Positions 54,539 to 62,004 of a DNA stretch of 64,000 nucleotides are shown one piece after another. The position numbers and the translations under genes were made by a program. The DNA comes from Sphingobium arseniciresistens (lineage in GTDB: Bacteria > Pseudomonadota > Alphaproteobacteria > Sphingomonadales > Sphingomonadaceae): contig JARFNK010000012.1 of the NCBI GenBank assembly GCA_029167225.1, forward strand, positions 62,001-126,000. Reading direction: 5' to 3'. Each line of letters opens with the position of its first letter. Positions within the stretch are counted from its first letter, which is position 1. The notes beneath the pieces were generated by a model. The model saw only the letters and a program-made list of their open reading frames with translations, did no database searches and had not been told where the DNA came from.

Positions 54539-54837
54539 GGCGTGTTGCACGCAAGTTGGCGACCATAGTCGGGGGCACCATCGCTCCACCAGACCGGGCC
54601 GCGCTCGCCAAGGGCGCGCTTGGCAATATCCACCGCCTCATGCGCCTTATGCTCGGCTGGCGCATCGCCGCTTTTGCGCGCTTCGCGCACCGTCCTGCGC
54701 GCCTGCATGAGATCGGATACCAGCCCTGCGCGGACGTCTTCATCAAGCGCGGGATTGGAGACACGCCACAGGCGTCCGCGCACGACGAAATAGCGACCAT
54801 CGGGCGTGACCGGGTGGGTGGTCGGCGGACGGCTCAC
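54508..54837 (-). CDS. Conserved hypothetical protein next to trxC
   Basis: 109 residues from GTG 54837, which overlaps the thioredoxin stop codon (GTGA). It has THPVTPDGRYFVVRGRLWRV, a helical middle rich in Ala, Arg and Glu, and a C-terminus with GPVWWSDGAPDYGRQL and NTPYADWF. I recall close relatives in many alphaproteobacterial plasmids and islands but no function. Translationally coupled to trxC. Confidence 0.75.
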   Translation of the reverse strand: MSRPPTTHPVTPDGRYFVVRGRLWRVSNPALDEDVRAGLVSDLMQARRTVREARKSGDAPAEHKAHEAVDIAKRALGERGPVWWSDGAPDYGRQLACNTPYADWFAQRD

Positions 54838-55304
54838 GCCGGCCTTGCCGCCTCGCGCGCCCACGCGACAATCGCCTGCTGCGACATTGCGCCAGACTGC
54901 CGCGCAATCTCGCGGCCGCCCCGGAAGAGGATCATCGTGGGAATGGATCGAATGGCATAGCGACCCGCGATCATTTGATGCGCCTCGGTATCAAGCTTGC
55001 CAAGCCGCATATAGGGTTCAAGTTGTCCAGCGGCACCGTTGAAGGCGGGCGCCATTTGGCGGCAGGGGCCGCACCAGCTTGCCCAGAAATCGACGAGCAG
55101 CGGAATGTCGGACCGCGCGGCATGGGCGTCGAAATTCGCATCCGTCAACATGACCGGCTCGCCGGAGAATAGGGGCTGCTTGCAGCGGCCGCAGGTCCCC
55201 CCCTTCGCCAGCCTTTCGCGAGGAAGGCGGTTCGCTGCCGAGCAGGCCGGGCAGATAAGAATGAGGCTATTTGCGAGGGCCGTAGTCATTCTGGTCTCCA
55301 TCAT
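54834..55304 (-). CDS. trxC: Thioredoxin 2 (TrxC)
   Basis: 156 residues from ATG 55304, which follows CAGGAG by 6 nt; ATG 55289 (after GGAGA) is an alternative. An N-terminal zinc finger (CPACSAANRLP and CGRCKQPLF) precedes a thioredoxin fold with the redox motif WASWCGPCRQM and cis-Pro region SIPTMILFRGG. TrxC is often induced by oxidative stress. Coupled to the following hypothetical gene. Confidence 0.93.
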   Translation of the reverse strand: MMETRMTTALANSLILICPACSAANRLPRERLAKGGTCGRCKQPLFSGEPVMLTDANFDAHAARSDIPLLVDFWASWCGPCRQMAPAFNGAAGQLEPYMRLGKLDTEAHQMIAGRYAIRSIPTMILFRGGREIARQSGAMSQQAIVAWAREAARPA

Positions 55305-55565
55305 ATGTCGCTCCTGGCATGCCATAGACACCGGAAATGGGATGCTGGCATCCAAGGCGGAGGTTACGCCATAGATGATGGATCCACAGGCCGCTCACAA
55401 GACGCATGGTCACGCACAGGCCGAAGCAAAAACCGCAACGCGTCCATCGGGCCATCGTCCAGATTGCCGCTCGCTCGAAATTCCGCTTCCCATCGGCCAA
55501 AGCGGTGAAAAGCACGCGATATGGCTGAATGTCATCAAAAAGCGTCTGTCAACAGGCGGTTCGAT

Positions 55566-55600
55566 CATTGTTGATTAACAATGTTGTTCGCTATATGTTC
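55566..55600 (+). promoter_or_regulatory. SOS (LexA) box and adjacent palindrome before the SRAP pair
   Basis: GTTC-N7-GTTC at 55586-55600 is a second perfect alphaproteobacterial LexA operator, 41 bp upstream of the first SRAP ATG (55641). Directly 5' lies CATTGTT-GATT-AACAATG (55566-55583), a perfect 7-bp palindrome that could be another operator. Confidence 0.85.
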
Positions 55601-55640
55601 CACTCCATGAATATCCTTCGAGTCTCCCCGGGAGCTATCG

Positions 55641-56303
55641 ATGTCCAGATTGCATACGACCCTTGCAAGCATCGGCGAAGTCGCCACATATTTTGGTGCG
55701 CAGCTGCCAGCGGGCGTAGTCCATTTTTCTGCCGAGACCACCGAGGGCACCGAGGGCCTGGTTGTCTTCGAAAGCCGGGGACGCCGGCTTGTGCGGTCGA
55801 TGGGCTGGGGGTTTCCACGCTTTACGCGCGAGATGCGGGAGCGGGGCGACGACCCGCAACGCCTTGGGCTGGTCGCCGATCTCACCAACCCCATGTGGGA
55901 CCATCTGGTCGTGGACCCGCGCTATCGCTGCCTGATCGTCCTTACCCATTTCGCCAATCCCGACGGCGTGCCCGGGCACAAGACAAGGACATGGTTCTCA
56001 GTCAAACAAGCGCCCATCATTGCCTGGGCCGGCTTCTGCCGGAATTTGCCCAATTACGGACCGGTCTACGCCGGCATGACGATGGAGGCCAACGCTGCGG
56101 TCATGCCGACCAATGACAGGATGCCGGTTCTTCTCGATCCGCATGAATATGACGCCTGGTTGCATGGCAGCATCAGGGACATCATCGGCTTTCAGCATCG
56201 CGCGCCTTTCGCTGCCGAACGCATGGTCGTCGAGAAAACGGAAGATTTGTGGCGCAGCGGAAAATTGCCCGCCAAAGCGCAGCCTCAGCTTGCCTTGCTT
56301 TGA
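55641..56303 (+). CDS. SRAP (HMCES/YedK-like) domain protein lacking catalytic residues
   Basis: 220 residues, 5' of a SOS box and GGGAG. It is collinear with the next gene (SMGWGFPRF, TNPMWDHLV, HKTRTWFSVKQAPIIAWAGF, NDRMPVLLDPHEYDAWL), so the SRAP fold is clear. SRAP proteins cover abasic sites by a thiazolidine link through Cys2, assisted by Asn, Glu and His. Here those positions are Ser2, Gly76, Asn106 and Asn158. The initiator is followed by Ser, so no crosslink can form. It may bind DNA without crosslinking, or be a partner of the active paralog. Confidence 0.88.
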   Translation: MSRLHTTLASIGEVATYFGAQLPAGVVHFSAETTEGTEGLVVFESRGRRLVRSMGWGFPRFTREMRERGDDPQRLGLVADLTNPMWDHLVVDPRYRCLIVLTHFANPDGVPGHKTRTWFSVKQAPIIAWAGFCRNLPNYGPVYAGMTMEANAAVMPTNDRMPVLLDPHEYDAWLHGSIRDIIGFQHRAPFAAERMVVEKTEDLWRSGKLPAKAQPQLALL

Positions 56304-56352
56304 GCGCTGCGCAACATTCTCGGTCGGACGACGCGATGAGGCAGGGGCGACA

Positions 56353-57003
56353 ATGTGCAACCTCTATACCCAGCGATTAAGTGCTGCCGAGATTGCTGCG
56401 CATTTCGGGGTCGAAGCGCCCGACATCGCCGCCATGAACGTGCCAGAGGAGGTATATCCCGGCTATCCTGGGATGGTGGTGCGCACGTGGGAAGGCAGGC
56501 GCGTCCTGCAATCCATGGTCTGGGGTTTTCCGCTGGTCCTGCGCGGCATGAAGCCGGGATCCAAGCCAAAGCCCGTCAACAATATTGCCGACCTGCACAA
56601 GCCCATGTGGACCGGGCTTGCACGAAAGCCCCAGTGGCGTTGCCTCATTCCGCTGACCGCCTTTGCAGAAGCAGAGGGAGAGAAGGGAAAGAAAACCCGC
56701 ACCTGGTTCACTCTCAAGGACCGCCCCGTTTTTGCCTGGGCCGGTCTTTGGCGCGAAAGTCAGGAATGGGGCGCGGTCTATTCGGGCGTCATGACGGGCT
56801 GCAACGAAACCATCCGGCCGGTGCATGACCGTATGCCTGTGCTGCTGCATGAGGACGAATATGATGAATGGCTAGGCGGTTCATTTGAGGAAGCGGTCGC
56901 CTACCAGGCTCGCTGCTTCCCCGACGATCAGATCGAAATGAAGCGCACCAGCGATCCCTGGAACAAACCCAGCCTGTCGGCGCCTTCGCCTTTGCTTTTG
57001 TGA
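56353..57003 (+). CDS. SRAP domain protein (HMCES/YedK-like), catalytically intact
   Basis: 216 residues starting MCNLYTQRLSAAEIAAHFGV, with Cys2 exposed after Met removal. The other active-site residues are present: Asn76 in PVNNIAD, Glu106 in AFAEAEG and His158 in PVHDRMPVLL. It should form a DNA-protein crosslink at abasic sites in single-stranded DNA and later release it. ATG 56353 follows AGGGGC. It lies 49 bp after the degenerate paralog, in the same LexA-controlled transcript. Confidence 0.93.
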   Translation: MCNLYTQRLSAAEIAAHFGVEAPDIAAMNVPEEVYPGYPGMVVRTWEGRRVLQSMVWGFPLVLRGMKPGSKPKPVNNIADLHKPMWTGLARKPQWRCLIPLTAFAEAEGEKGKKTRTWFTLKDRPVFAWAGLWRESQEWGAVYSGVMTGCNETIRPVHDRMPVLLHEDEYDEWLGGSFEEAVAYQARCFPDDQIEMKRTSDPWNKPSLSAPSPLLL

Positions 57004-57191
57004 GGGCCGATCTTGAACGTTGGGCTGAAGCGCTGGCTGTAGAGCGGCAGCAGGGGGCGGAGGCCCCCCGGTTCATTGCAGACAAGGTCAGAACGCTGGC
57101 GCTGGCGGGAGATCATGCGGGCGTGGCGCGGTGGCTCGACATCGCAACCCGTCTGGATCAACTGCAAAATCGCGGCACCATCGGGCATTGA
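57000..57191 (+). CDS. Small hypothetical protein coupled to SRAP
   Basis: 63 residues from GTG 57000, overlapping the SRAP stop by GTGA. MRADLERWAEALAVERQQGA, then PRFIADKVRTLALAGDHAGV and ARWLDIATRLDQL, a helical protein that I have seen beside similar genes in sphingomonads (perhaps DUF6961, unverified). The tight coupling suggests a shared expression and possibly a shared role. Confidence 0.65.
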   Translation: MRADLERWAEALAVERQQGAEAPRFIADKVRTLALAGDHAGVARWLDIATRLDQLQNRGTIGH

Positions 57192-57201
57192 AAGGCTCGC
57201 G

Positions 57202-57876
57202 CTACCTGCGCCTATTTTGGTCGATCATTTTCTTAGCGATCGTGCGAAAAGTGATCGACCAACGGGTTTCCTCCATGTCGGCGATGCTATGCTCCCAGTG
57301 GTGCCGCGCGTCACCGTAGAGATGATAGATGGAACGCGGTGCAAGCGGAACGGTGACGCGATCGAACCCGTCCTCTCTGCGACGGCGAAAGCGTAAGGGA
57401 GCGGATGCGCCCAGCGAAATGCCCACGACATGGCCGAAGACCGGGCGATCGCGATGCCAGCCAATGCCGGCGCCAGGATCATATCGGATGAGCAATGCCT
57501 GGGCGAGGCTGCTGGGACGAAGGCCAGCAAAAGCGGCGGCCTTTGCACGTACAGGCAGCAACCAGCCAGGGATGGGCTCGGCCGGCCCGAAGCGCGCATC
57601 ATCAAAATCATAGCGCCATCCGAAGGAAGAAGTCAGGCGCTTGCCGAGCCAGCCCTGGAAACGGAACGGCTCAAGCGCTGTCGCGTCAATTGCGGCGATC
57701 AGTCTCAATTCCTCCTCGCATGAAATGCGCTCTTCACGATAGGAAAGACCCGGGATTTTCGGGGGGCGAACAGATCGGGAAACAGGCTGGCCATTCACGA
57801 TGAGATTGGGAGGCTGGGCGCGATACGCAACCGCAAAGCGGATTTTTCGACAAAGCAGATGTCGGGATGGCACCAA
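57202..57876 (-). CDS. alkB: AlkB-type alpha-ketoglutarate-dependent dioxygenase
   Basis: 224 residues at most; the start is uncertain (TTG 57876, or GTG 57798 which would remove 26 residues). The 2-oxoglutarate/iron core is visible: GWHRDRP (His, Asp), HHWEHSI (second His) and RWSITFR (2-OG-binding Arg). It should directly reverse alkylated DNA bases or RNA. Convergent with the SRAP operon, divergent from the flavoprotein gene. I did not find a SOS box immediately in front of it. Confidence 0.9.
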   Translation of the reverse strand: MVPSRHLLCRKIRFAVAYRAQPPNLIVNGQPVSRSVRPPKIPGLSYREERISCEEELRLIAAIDATALEPFRFQGWLGKRLTSSFGWRYDFDDARFGPAEPIPGWLLPVRAKAAAFAGLRPSSLAQALLIRYDPGAGIGWHRDRPVFGHVVGISLGASAPLRFRRRREDGFDRVTVPLAPRSIYHLYGDARHHWEHSIADMEETRWSITFRTIAKKMIDQNRRR

Positions 57877-57901
57877 TATACCCTGTAAGCATTTCTACTC
57901 G

Positions 57902-59548
57902 ATGACCGCATCAGTAGCATTTGTCGGGGCTGGACCGACTACCCTCTATACATTCAAGGCCTTGGTTGAGAAGGCAGAAGCTTCCGCAAGAATTACGATC
58001 TTTGAGCAACAGGCGCGCGCCGGTCTCGGCACGCCGTATCGGCCGGGGTGGAACGATCCAGCAATGCTTTCGAACATTGCGAGCGTGGAAATCCCGCCGC
58101 TGTGCGAGACGCTTGTCTCCTGGCTCGGACGTCAAAGCCGCAAGCGTCTTATTGCCTTGGGGATCGATCCCCGAGAAGTTGATGATCGCGCTTTCTACCC
58201 GCGCGTTGCATTGGGCCGATACTTTCTCGACCAGTTCGACATGCTCGTGAGCGAGGCGCGCGCCAAGGGGTTGACTGTCGAAATTCGAACCGGCTGCCGC
58301 GTTCTCGACATGTCTGTCGATGGCCATGGCGTACAGCTTGAGATCGAAGGGAAGGGCGAGGAAGCAGCCGACAATCGGTTCGACTTCGTCGTCATGGCGA
58401 CCGGACATCAGTGGCCGGAAGATCCTGAAGCGCGGCCGGGCTACTTTCTCAGCCCGTGGCCAGCCTCAGCGCTCAAGCGAATAAACGCCGTCAATGTCGG
58501 CATTCGCGGGAGCTCCCTTACCGCGATCGACGCGGTCGTCGCGCTGGCAACAGCGCACGGTTCCTTCATCGATGGCCGCGATGGCCGGGTTGAATATCGG
58601 ATCGGGGCGGGTTCGGAAGGCCTCCGGCTGACCATGATGTCGCGAAAGGGGTTGCTGCCGGAAGCGGATTTCTACCATCCGATCCCCTATGAACCGCTGG
58701 CGATCTGTACAGAAGCGGCCATCGAAGCGCTGATCGCCGCGCAGCCGGACAATCTTCTTGAACAGGCCTACAGGTTGTTCAAGAAGGAGCTGGCGCATGC
58801 AGATCCCGTCTATGCCGACCATGTTGGGCTGGCGGGTCTGCCTCTCGAGGGTTTCGCGGAGCGCTTCTTTGCCGACCGCGCGCAAGCTGATCCCTTTGAA
58901 TGGGCCGCCGCCAATCTCCAGGAGGCGCAAGCGAATTTCGAGAAGGAGATAACCGTCCCGTGGCGCTACGCCATCCTGCGCATGCACGAGGTACTGGCAC
59001 TGGTCATCCCCCATCTCGACGAGGAGGCGCTGGACGCGTTCGCCAGAAATCTCAAGCCCGCCTTCGTCGATGAATATGCAAGCGTTCCCCACCTTTCCAT
59101 CGAACGGCTTCTCGCGCTGCATCGGGCAGGACATCTCCATGTCCTTGGTCTTGGCGACAAATATCGCATAGAGACGCATGGGGCTGATCCCGGCGTCAAC
59201 GTGATCATCGACGGCGAGGGGCGTCATTACGACGTGTTCATCGACGCCACAGGGCAACGTCCGCTGGAGGCCGACGACTTTCCGTTTCCAACCCTTTTGG
59301 AGCAAGGGATCGTTCTTGACGCTCAAGATGCCGAAGAGGGGAGCACCAAGGGTATCTCCGTCGACGAGACATTCCATCCCGCCTCGCCCGATCCGCGCGC
59401 GCGCCAAATATATTGTCTGAGCCTTCCCTTCATCCTGGGACGCCATCCATTTGTACAGGGGATCACAAGTTCACATGAAATGGGTGGCATCGTGGGGGAG
59501 GAGCTCGCACGCCTGATCGCGACGCCCACGCAGGCTGAAGCGGCATGA
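57902..59548 (+). CDS. FAD/NAD(P)-binding flavoprotein
   Basis: 548 residues. An N-terminal dinucleotide-binding motif (SVAFVGAGPTTLYTFKALVE) and internal FVVMATGHQWP and VFIDATGQRP show a flavin-dependent NAD(P)H-type oxidoreductase of the NAD_binding_9 (PF13454) or HI0933-like kind. The substrate is unknown. It overlaps the DUF1543 gene by 4 bp (ATGA), so the two are a coupled pair. Confidence 0.82.
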   Translation: MTASVAFVGAGPTTLYTFKALVEKAEASARITIFEQQARAGLGTPYRPGWNDPAMLSNIASVEIPPLCETLVSWLGRQSRKRLIALGIDPREVDDRAFYPRVALGRYFLDQFDMLVSEARAKGLTVEIRTGCRVLDMSVDGHGVQLEIEGKGEEAADNRFDFVVMATGHQWPEDPEARPGYFLSPWPASALKRINAVNVGIRGSSLTAIDAVVALATAHGSFIDGRDGRVEYRIGAGSEGLRLTMMSRKGLLPEADFYHPIPYEPLAICTEAAIEALIAAQPDNLLEQAYRLFKKELAHADPVYADHVGLAGLPLEGFAERFFADRAQADPFEWAAANLQEAQANFEKEITVPWRYAILRMHEVLALVIPHLDEEALDAFARNLKPAFVDEYASVPHLSIERLLALHRAGHLHVLGLGDKYRIETHGADPGVNVIIDGEGRHYDVFIDATGQRPLEADDFPFPTLLEQGIVLDAQDAEEGSTKGISVDETFHPASPDPRARQIYCLSLPFILGRHPFVQGITSSHEMGGIVGEELARLIATPTQAEAA

Positions 59549-60045
59549 AGCTGTTCGCGATCTATATCGGCGGCGAGCATCACGCTGCGCATATCGAGGT
59601 TCATGACGTCCGCTTTGTCGTGGCGCCATCCCTCAAAGCGACGCACGCAGAACTCCGCCGACAATGGTGGGGAACGCCTGGCACGCTGCATATCGACTGT
59701 TGGGCAGAGATCGACCATGTCGACGGTTATGATGTCCGATTGCGGCCGGAGGTCTACAAGGGGAGGGAGCGACTCTTCTTCGTAAATCTTGGCGGATATG
59801 ATCCGACGGATTTTGCCGAGCAGCATCGCAACATGTTCGTCGTCGCCGAAAATGCGACGCAGGCCAAGGCGCGCGCGATGGCGACAATCTCCACATGGAA
59901 GGATGGCCATCGCGACGATCTTTACGATGCTGAAAAAGCGTTCGCGCTTGATGCGGTCATCGGGGACAGACTTCACATCCACCTGGAGGCCACCGAACTG
60001 ATGCGGCCACCAAAGTTCACCTGTCGTTATATCCCGCTAAAATAA
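59545..60045 (+). CDS. DUF1543 domain-containing protein
   Basis: 166 residues: MKLFAIYIGGEHHAAHIEVH, FVVAPSLKATHAELRRQWW and LFFVNLGGYDPTDFAEQHRN match DUF1543, a family with two copies of a domain seen next to flavoproteins. Function unknown. A palindromic terminator lies 15 bp downstream. Confidence 0.87.
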   Translation: MKLFAIYIGGEHHAAHIEVHDVRFVVAPSLKATHAELRRQWWGTPGTLHIDCWAEIDHVDGYDVRLRPEVYKGRERLFFVNLGGYDPTDFAEQHRNMFVVAENATQAKARAMATISTWKDGHRDDLYDAEKAFALDAVIGDRLHIHLEATELMRPPKFTCRYIPLK

Positions 60046-60059
60046 TGCAGAAACGAAAA

Positions 60060-60081
60060 CGCCGCCCTTTAAAGGGCGGCG
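60060..60081. terminator. Perfect palindrome terminator between convergent genes
   Basis: CGCCGCCCTTT (60060-60070) immediately followed by AAAGGGCGGCG (60071-60081) forms an 11-bp stem in both directions, between the DUF1543 gene (+) and the CsbD-like gene (-). Confidence 0.8.
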
Positions 60082-60103
60082 GATCGCTTAGCTAAGAAAT
60101 ATT

Positions 60104-60283
60104 CTACTTCTCGCCCGTGCCTGGTTCAGCAGTTTTGGGCGCCTTACCGTCTTCGATACGGCCCTCATTGCGCAGGTCACGGCCTTCTTGGGCCTTCTTC
60201 TGGCTCTCACGCGACTTGCCATGTTCGAAAGCCTCTTCCTTAATGTAGCCAGCGGCCTCTTTCGCTTTTCCTTCGATGCTCAT
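60104..60283 (-). CDS. CsbD-like small stress protein (59 residues)
   Basis: MSIEGKAKEAAGYIKEEAFE, then HGKSRESQKKAQEGRDLRNE and GRIEDGKAPKTAEPGTGEK. It is hydrophilic and helical, like the CsbD-type proteins and the small conserved proteins with R-D-L-R-N-E-G found in stress regulons. AGGAGA lies 5 nt before ATG 60283. An EcfG-type promoter is placed 30 bp upstream, consistent with general stress control. Confidence 0.72.
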   Translation of the reverse strand: MSIEGKAKEAAGYIKEEAFEHGKSRESQKKAQEGRDLRNEGRIEDGKAPKTAEPGTGEK

Positions 60284-60312
60284 CAGTCTCTCCTGTGTAA
60301 TCCTACCATCAC

Positions 60313-60337
60313 AACGGACCGATCTAGCCCGTGTTCC
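60313..60337 (-). promoter_or_regulatory. EcfG-type (general stress) promoter of the CsbD-like gene
   Basis: On the minus strand GGAAC (60337-60333) and CGTT (60316-60313) are separated by 16 nt, a perfect EcfG consensus, 30 bp before the start codon at 60283. Confidence 0.75.
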
Positions 60338-60918
60338 CCCATTTTTTGAAAAGGTAACTGGTAGGCTTTGGTCATGCAGGATTGTGCATCGGTGTGAGAC
60401 ATGCGCGTCACGCGTATAAGTTTCCCGACGATGCGGCTAATCTTTCCTCAGAGCCAATTGTTGGCAAGCAAGATGTCCGAACCCTTAAGGCATCAAGACC
60501 AAGTTTGGTTATTCGGCTAAAGACCCAGCGTCGATCATTCTACCTCATGCCGTCTTGATCCCACGACAGCCTTTTTGCGTCCAGAGCTCTCTACCTTTAA
60601 GGCGTCGCATAGCATATGTTTCTCATGGGCTCTGGCGCATTTGCTGGCCTGTGGCGGCCCCGTACGCCGCAGTGAACGTAGATTTTTGCCTTAATCGATG
60701 GTCATCCTGCCTTACGGATTCGCGCTCCTGCCAGGCAGCCATTGGCTCGCGGTGCGCTTTGCCACCGGGCAGCCCGGCTGGCCCTGGGGCGAGTTTCGAA
60801 CATGACGATCGACTGCCGGCGAGGCTCATGCATTGACGGAAACCACAGTTGGGCAAATGCCGCGCTGGATACCCACCAGCGACATGCATGAGAAAACAGA
60901 CTTGATCAGCTGGTCTTT
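60338..60918. other. Stretch without recognisable gene
   Basis: The gap 60284-60974 (about 690 bp) has no gene I can support. Besides the two candidate EcfG promoters at its ends it contains only short frames without family matches. Confidence 0.5.
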
Positions 60919-60944
60919 GGGACCGTTTCCAAACGGGAATCGTT
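60919..60944 (+). promoter_or_regulatory. Candidate EcfG-type promoter of the PNPOx-like gene
   Basis: GGGAC (60919-60923) and CGTT (60941-60944) are separated by 17 nt. One mismatch in the -35 relative to GGAAC. Lies 30 bp before ATG 60975. Confidence 0.5.
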
Positions 60945-60974
60945 GAATGGACGAGCAAGACAGGAGAGGCCGAA

Positions 60975-61436
60975 ATGTCAAAGAAGAACTTGAAGCAACT
61001 CGCGGAGAAAATGAAAGACATCGATTTCGCGATGTTATCCACGCATAGCCCGAGCGGGACGATCGGCGCGCGGCCGATGAGCAATAATCGCGACGTCGAT
61101 TATGATGGCGACAGCTGGTTTTTCACCAAGCAAGACACGCAGATGGTAGCGGACATTGAAAGGGACCCGCAGGTGGGCCTCAGCTTGCAGGGAAAGGCCG
61201 GTCTTTTGGGTATGCGCCCTTTCTTCATCGCAATCGAGGGCCAGGCCGAACTGATCCGGGACAAGAGCGCTTTTGCCGAGCACTGGACCAAAGATCTCGA
61301 TCGCTGGTTTGAACAAGGCGTGGATACGCCGGGGCTGGTCCTCATCAACGTTCATGCAAAAAGTGCACATTACTGGGATGGGGAAGAAGAAGGCGAAGTT
61401 CTGATTGAGCGTGGGACCTTCGTGGGCGGGCCGTAA
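60975..61436 (+). CDS. Pyridoxamine 5'-phosphate oxidase family general stress protein
   Basis: 153 residues with a split-barrel flavin-binding pattern (LAEKMKDIDFAMLSTHSPSG, IGARPMSNN, WFFTKQDTQMVADIERDPQV). Relatives are annotated as general stress protein 26 and bind FMN or F420-like cofactors. CAGGAGA precedes ATG 60975. A candidate EcfG promoter lies upstream, so it probably belongs to the same stress regulon as the CsbD-like gene. Confidence 0.85.
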   Translation: MSKKNLKQLAEKMKDIDFAMLSTHSPSGTIGARPMSNNRDVDYDGDSWFFTKQDTQMVADIERDPQVGLSLQGKAGLLGMRPFFIAIEGQAELIRDKSAFAEHWTKDLDRWFEQGVDTPGLVLINVHAKSAHYWDGEEEGEVLIERGTFVGGP

Positions 61437-61600
61437 AACGGATTACATGACGGGATAAGGCGCGTCCGACGCTCTTATGGTTGCCAATATGCCGCATCCA
61501 GCGCCACCGTGCCTCCGAAAAAGCTAAGGCGCAGGAAAACTTTGTCCTTCGATTTGCCGAGATCATGACCGCGCGGGCGTCGGGTTAATTGCTTAGCCAA

Positions 61601-62002
61601 TCACGGGTCCTGAAAGCCGGTCGCGCGTAAGGCGAGCCTATGCTTGCGGGGATCCATGCTGAAGAAAAGGCCTCCGCTTGCCCGCCCGTGGCCCGGGACA
61701 TAGTCGATCGTTGAGCCGCTCTGTTCGACCAGCGAGGAGCCGGACATCAATGTGCCCTCGATTTCGACCGCGACCGCCGTCCCGTTCGTTTGGTTTAGCG
61801 CGTCGAATGCCACCACATACCCACTACCTGCCGAACTGATCGTGCCCACTCGGATCGCAATGGCAGGCGGGGTCGCCGCTCGCTCACGGATCGCTTCCCG
61901 GCCGATTACAAACACGACGCCGAGAATAAGGAACAAGCCAGTCAAAGCCGCGAGCCATTCAAGCAAGGGTGTTTTGCCCTGCAGGGAATCCTCCTTTGCC
62001 AT
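61601..62002 (-). CDS. TIGR02588 family protein
   Basis: 133 residues with one N-terminal membrane segment (LLEWLAALTGLFLILGVVFV) and a periplasmic beta-rich domain (SGYVVAFDALNQTNGTAVAV, IDYVPGHGRASGGLFFSMD). This is the TIGR02588 pattern, which always occurs beside TIGR02587. The second gene starts 2 bp after TIGR02587 ends. Function unknown. Confidence 0.82.
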   Translation of the reverse strand: MAKEDSLQGKTPLLEWLAALTGLFLILGVVFVIGREAIRERAATPPAIAIRVGTISSAGSGYVVAFDALNQTNGTAVAVEIEGTLMSGSSLVEQSGSTIDYVPGHGRASGGLFFSMDPRKHRLALRATGFQDP

Positions 62003-62004
62003 GC

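Noticed and set aside
60555-60836. Gene in the 60.3-60.9 kb gap
   Set aside because: Cys/Arg/Ser-rich translation without any similarity pattern and no ribosome binding site.
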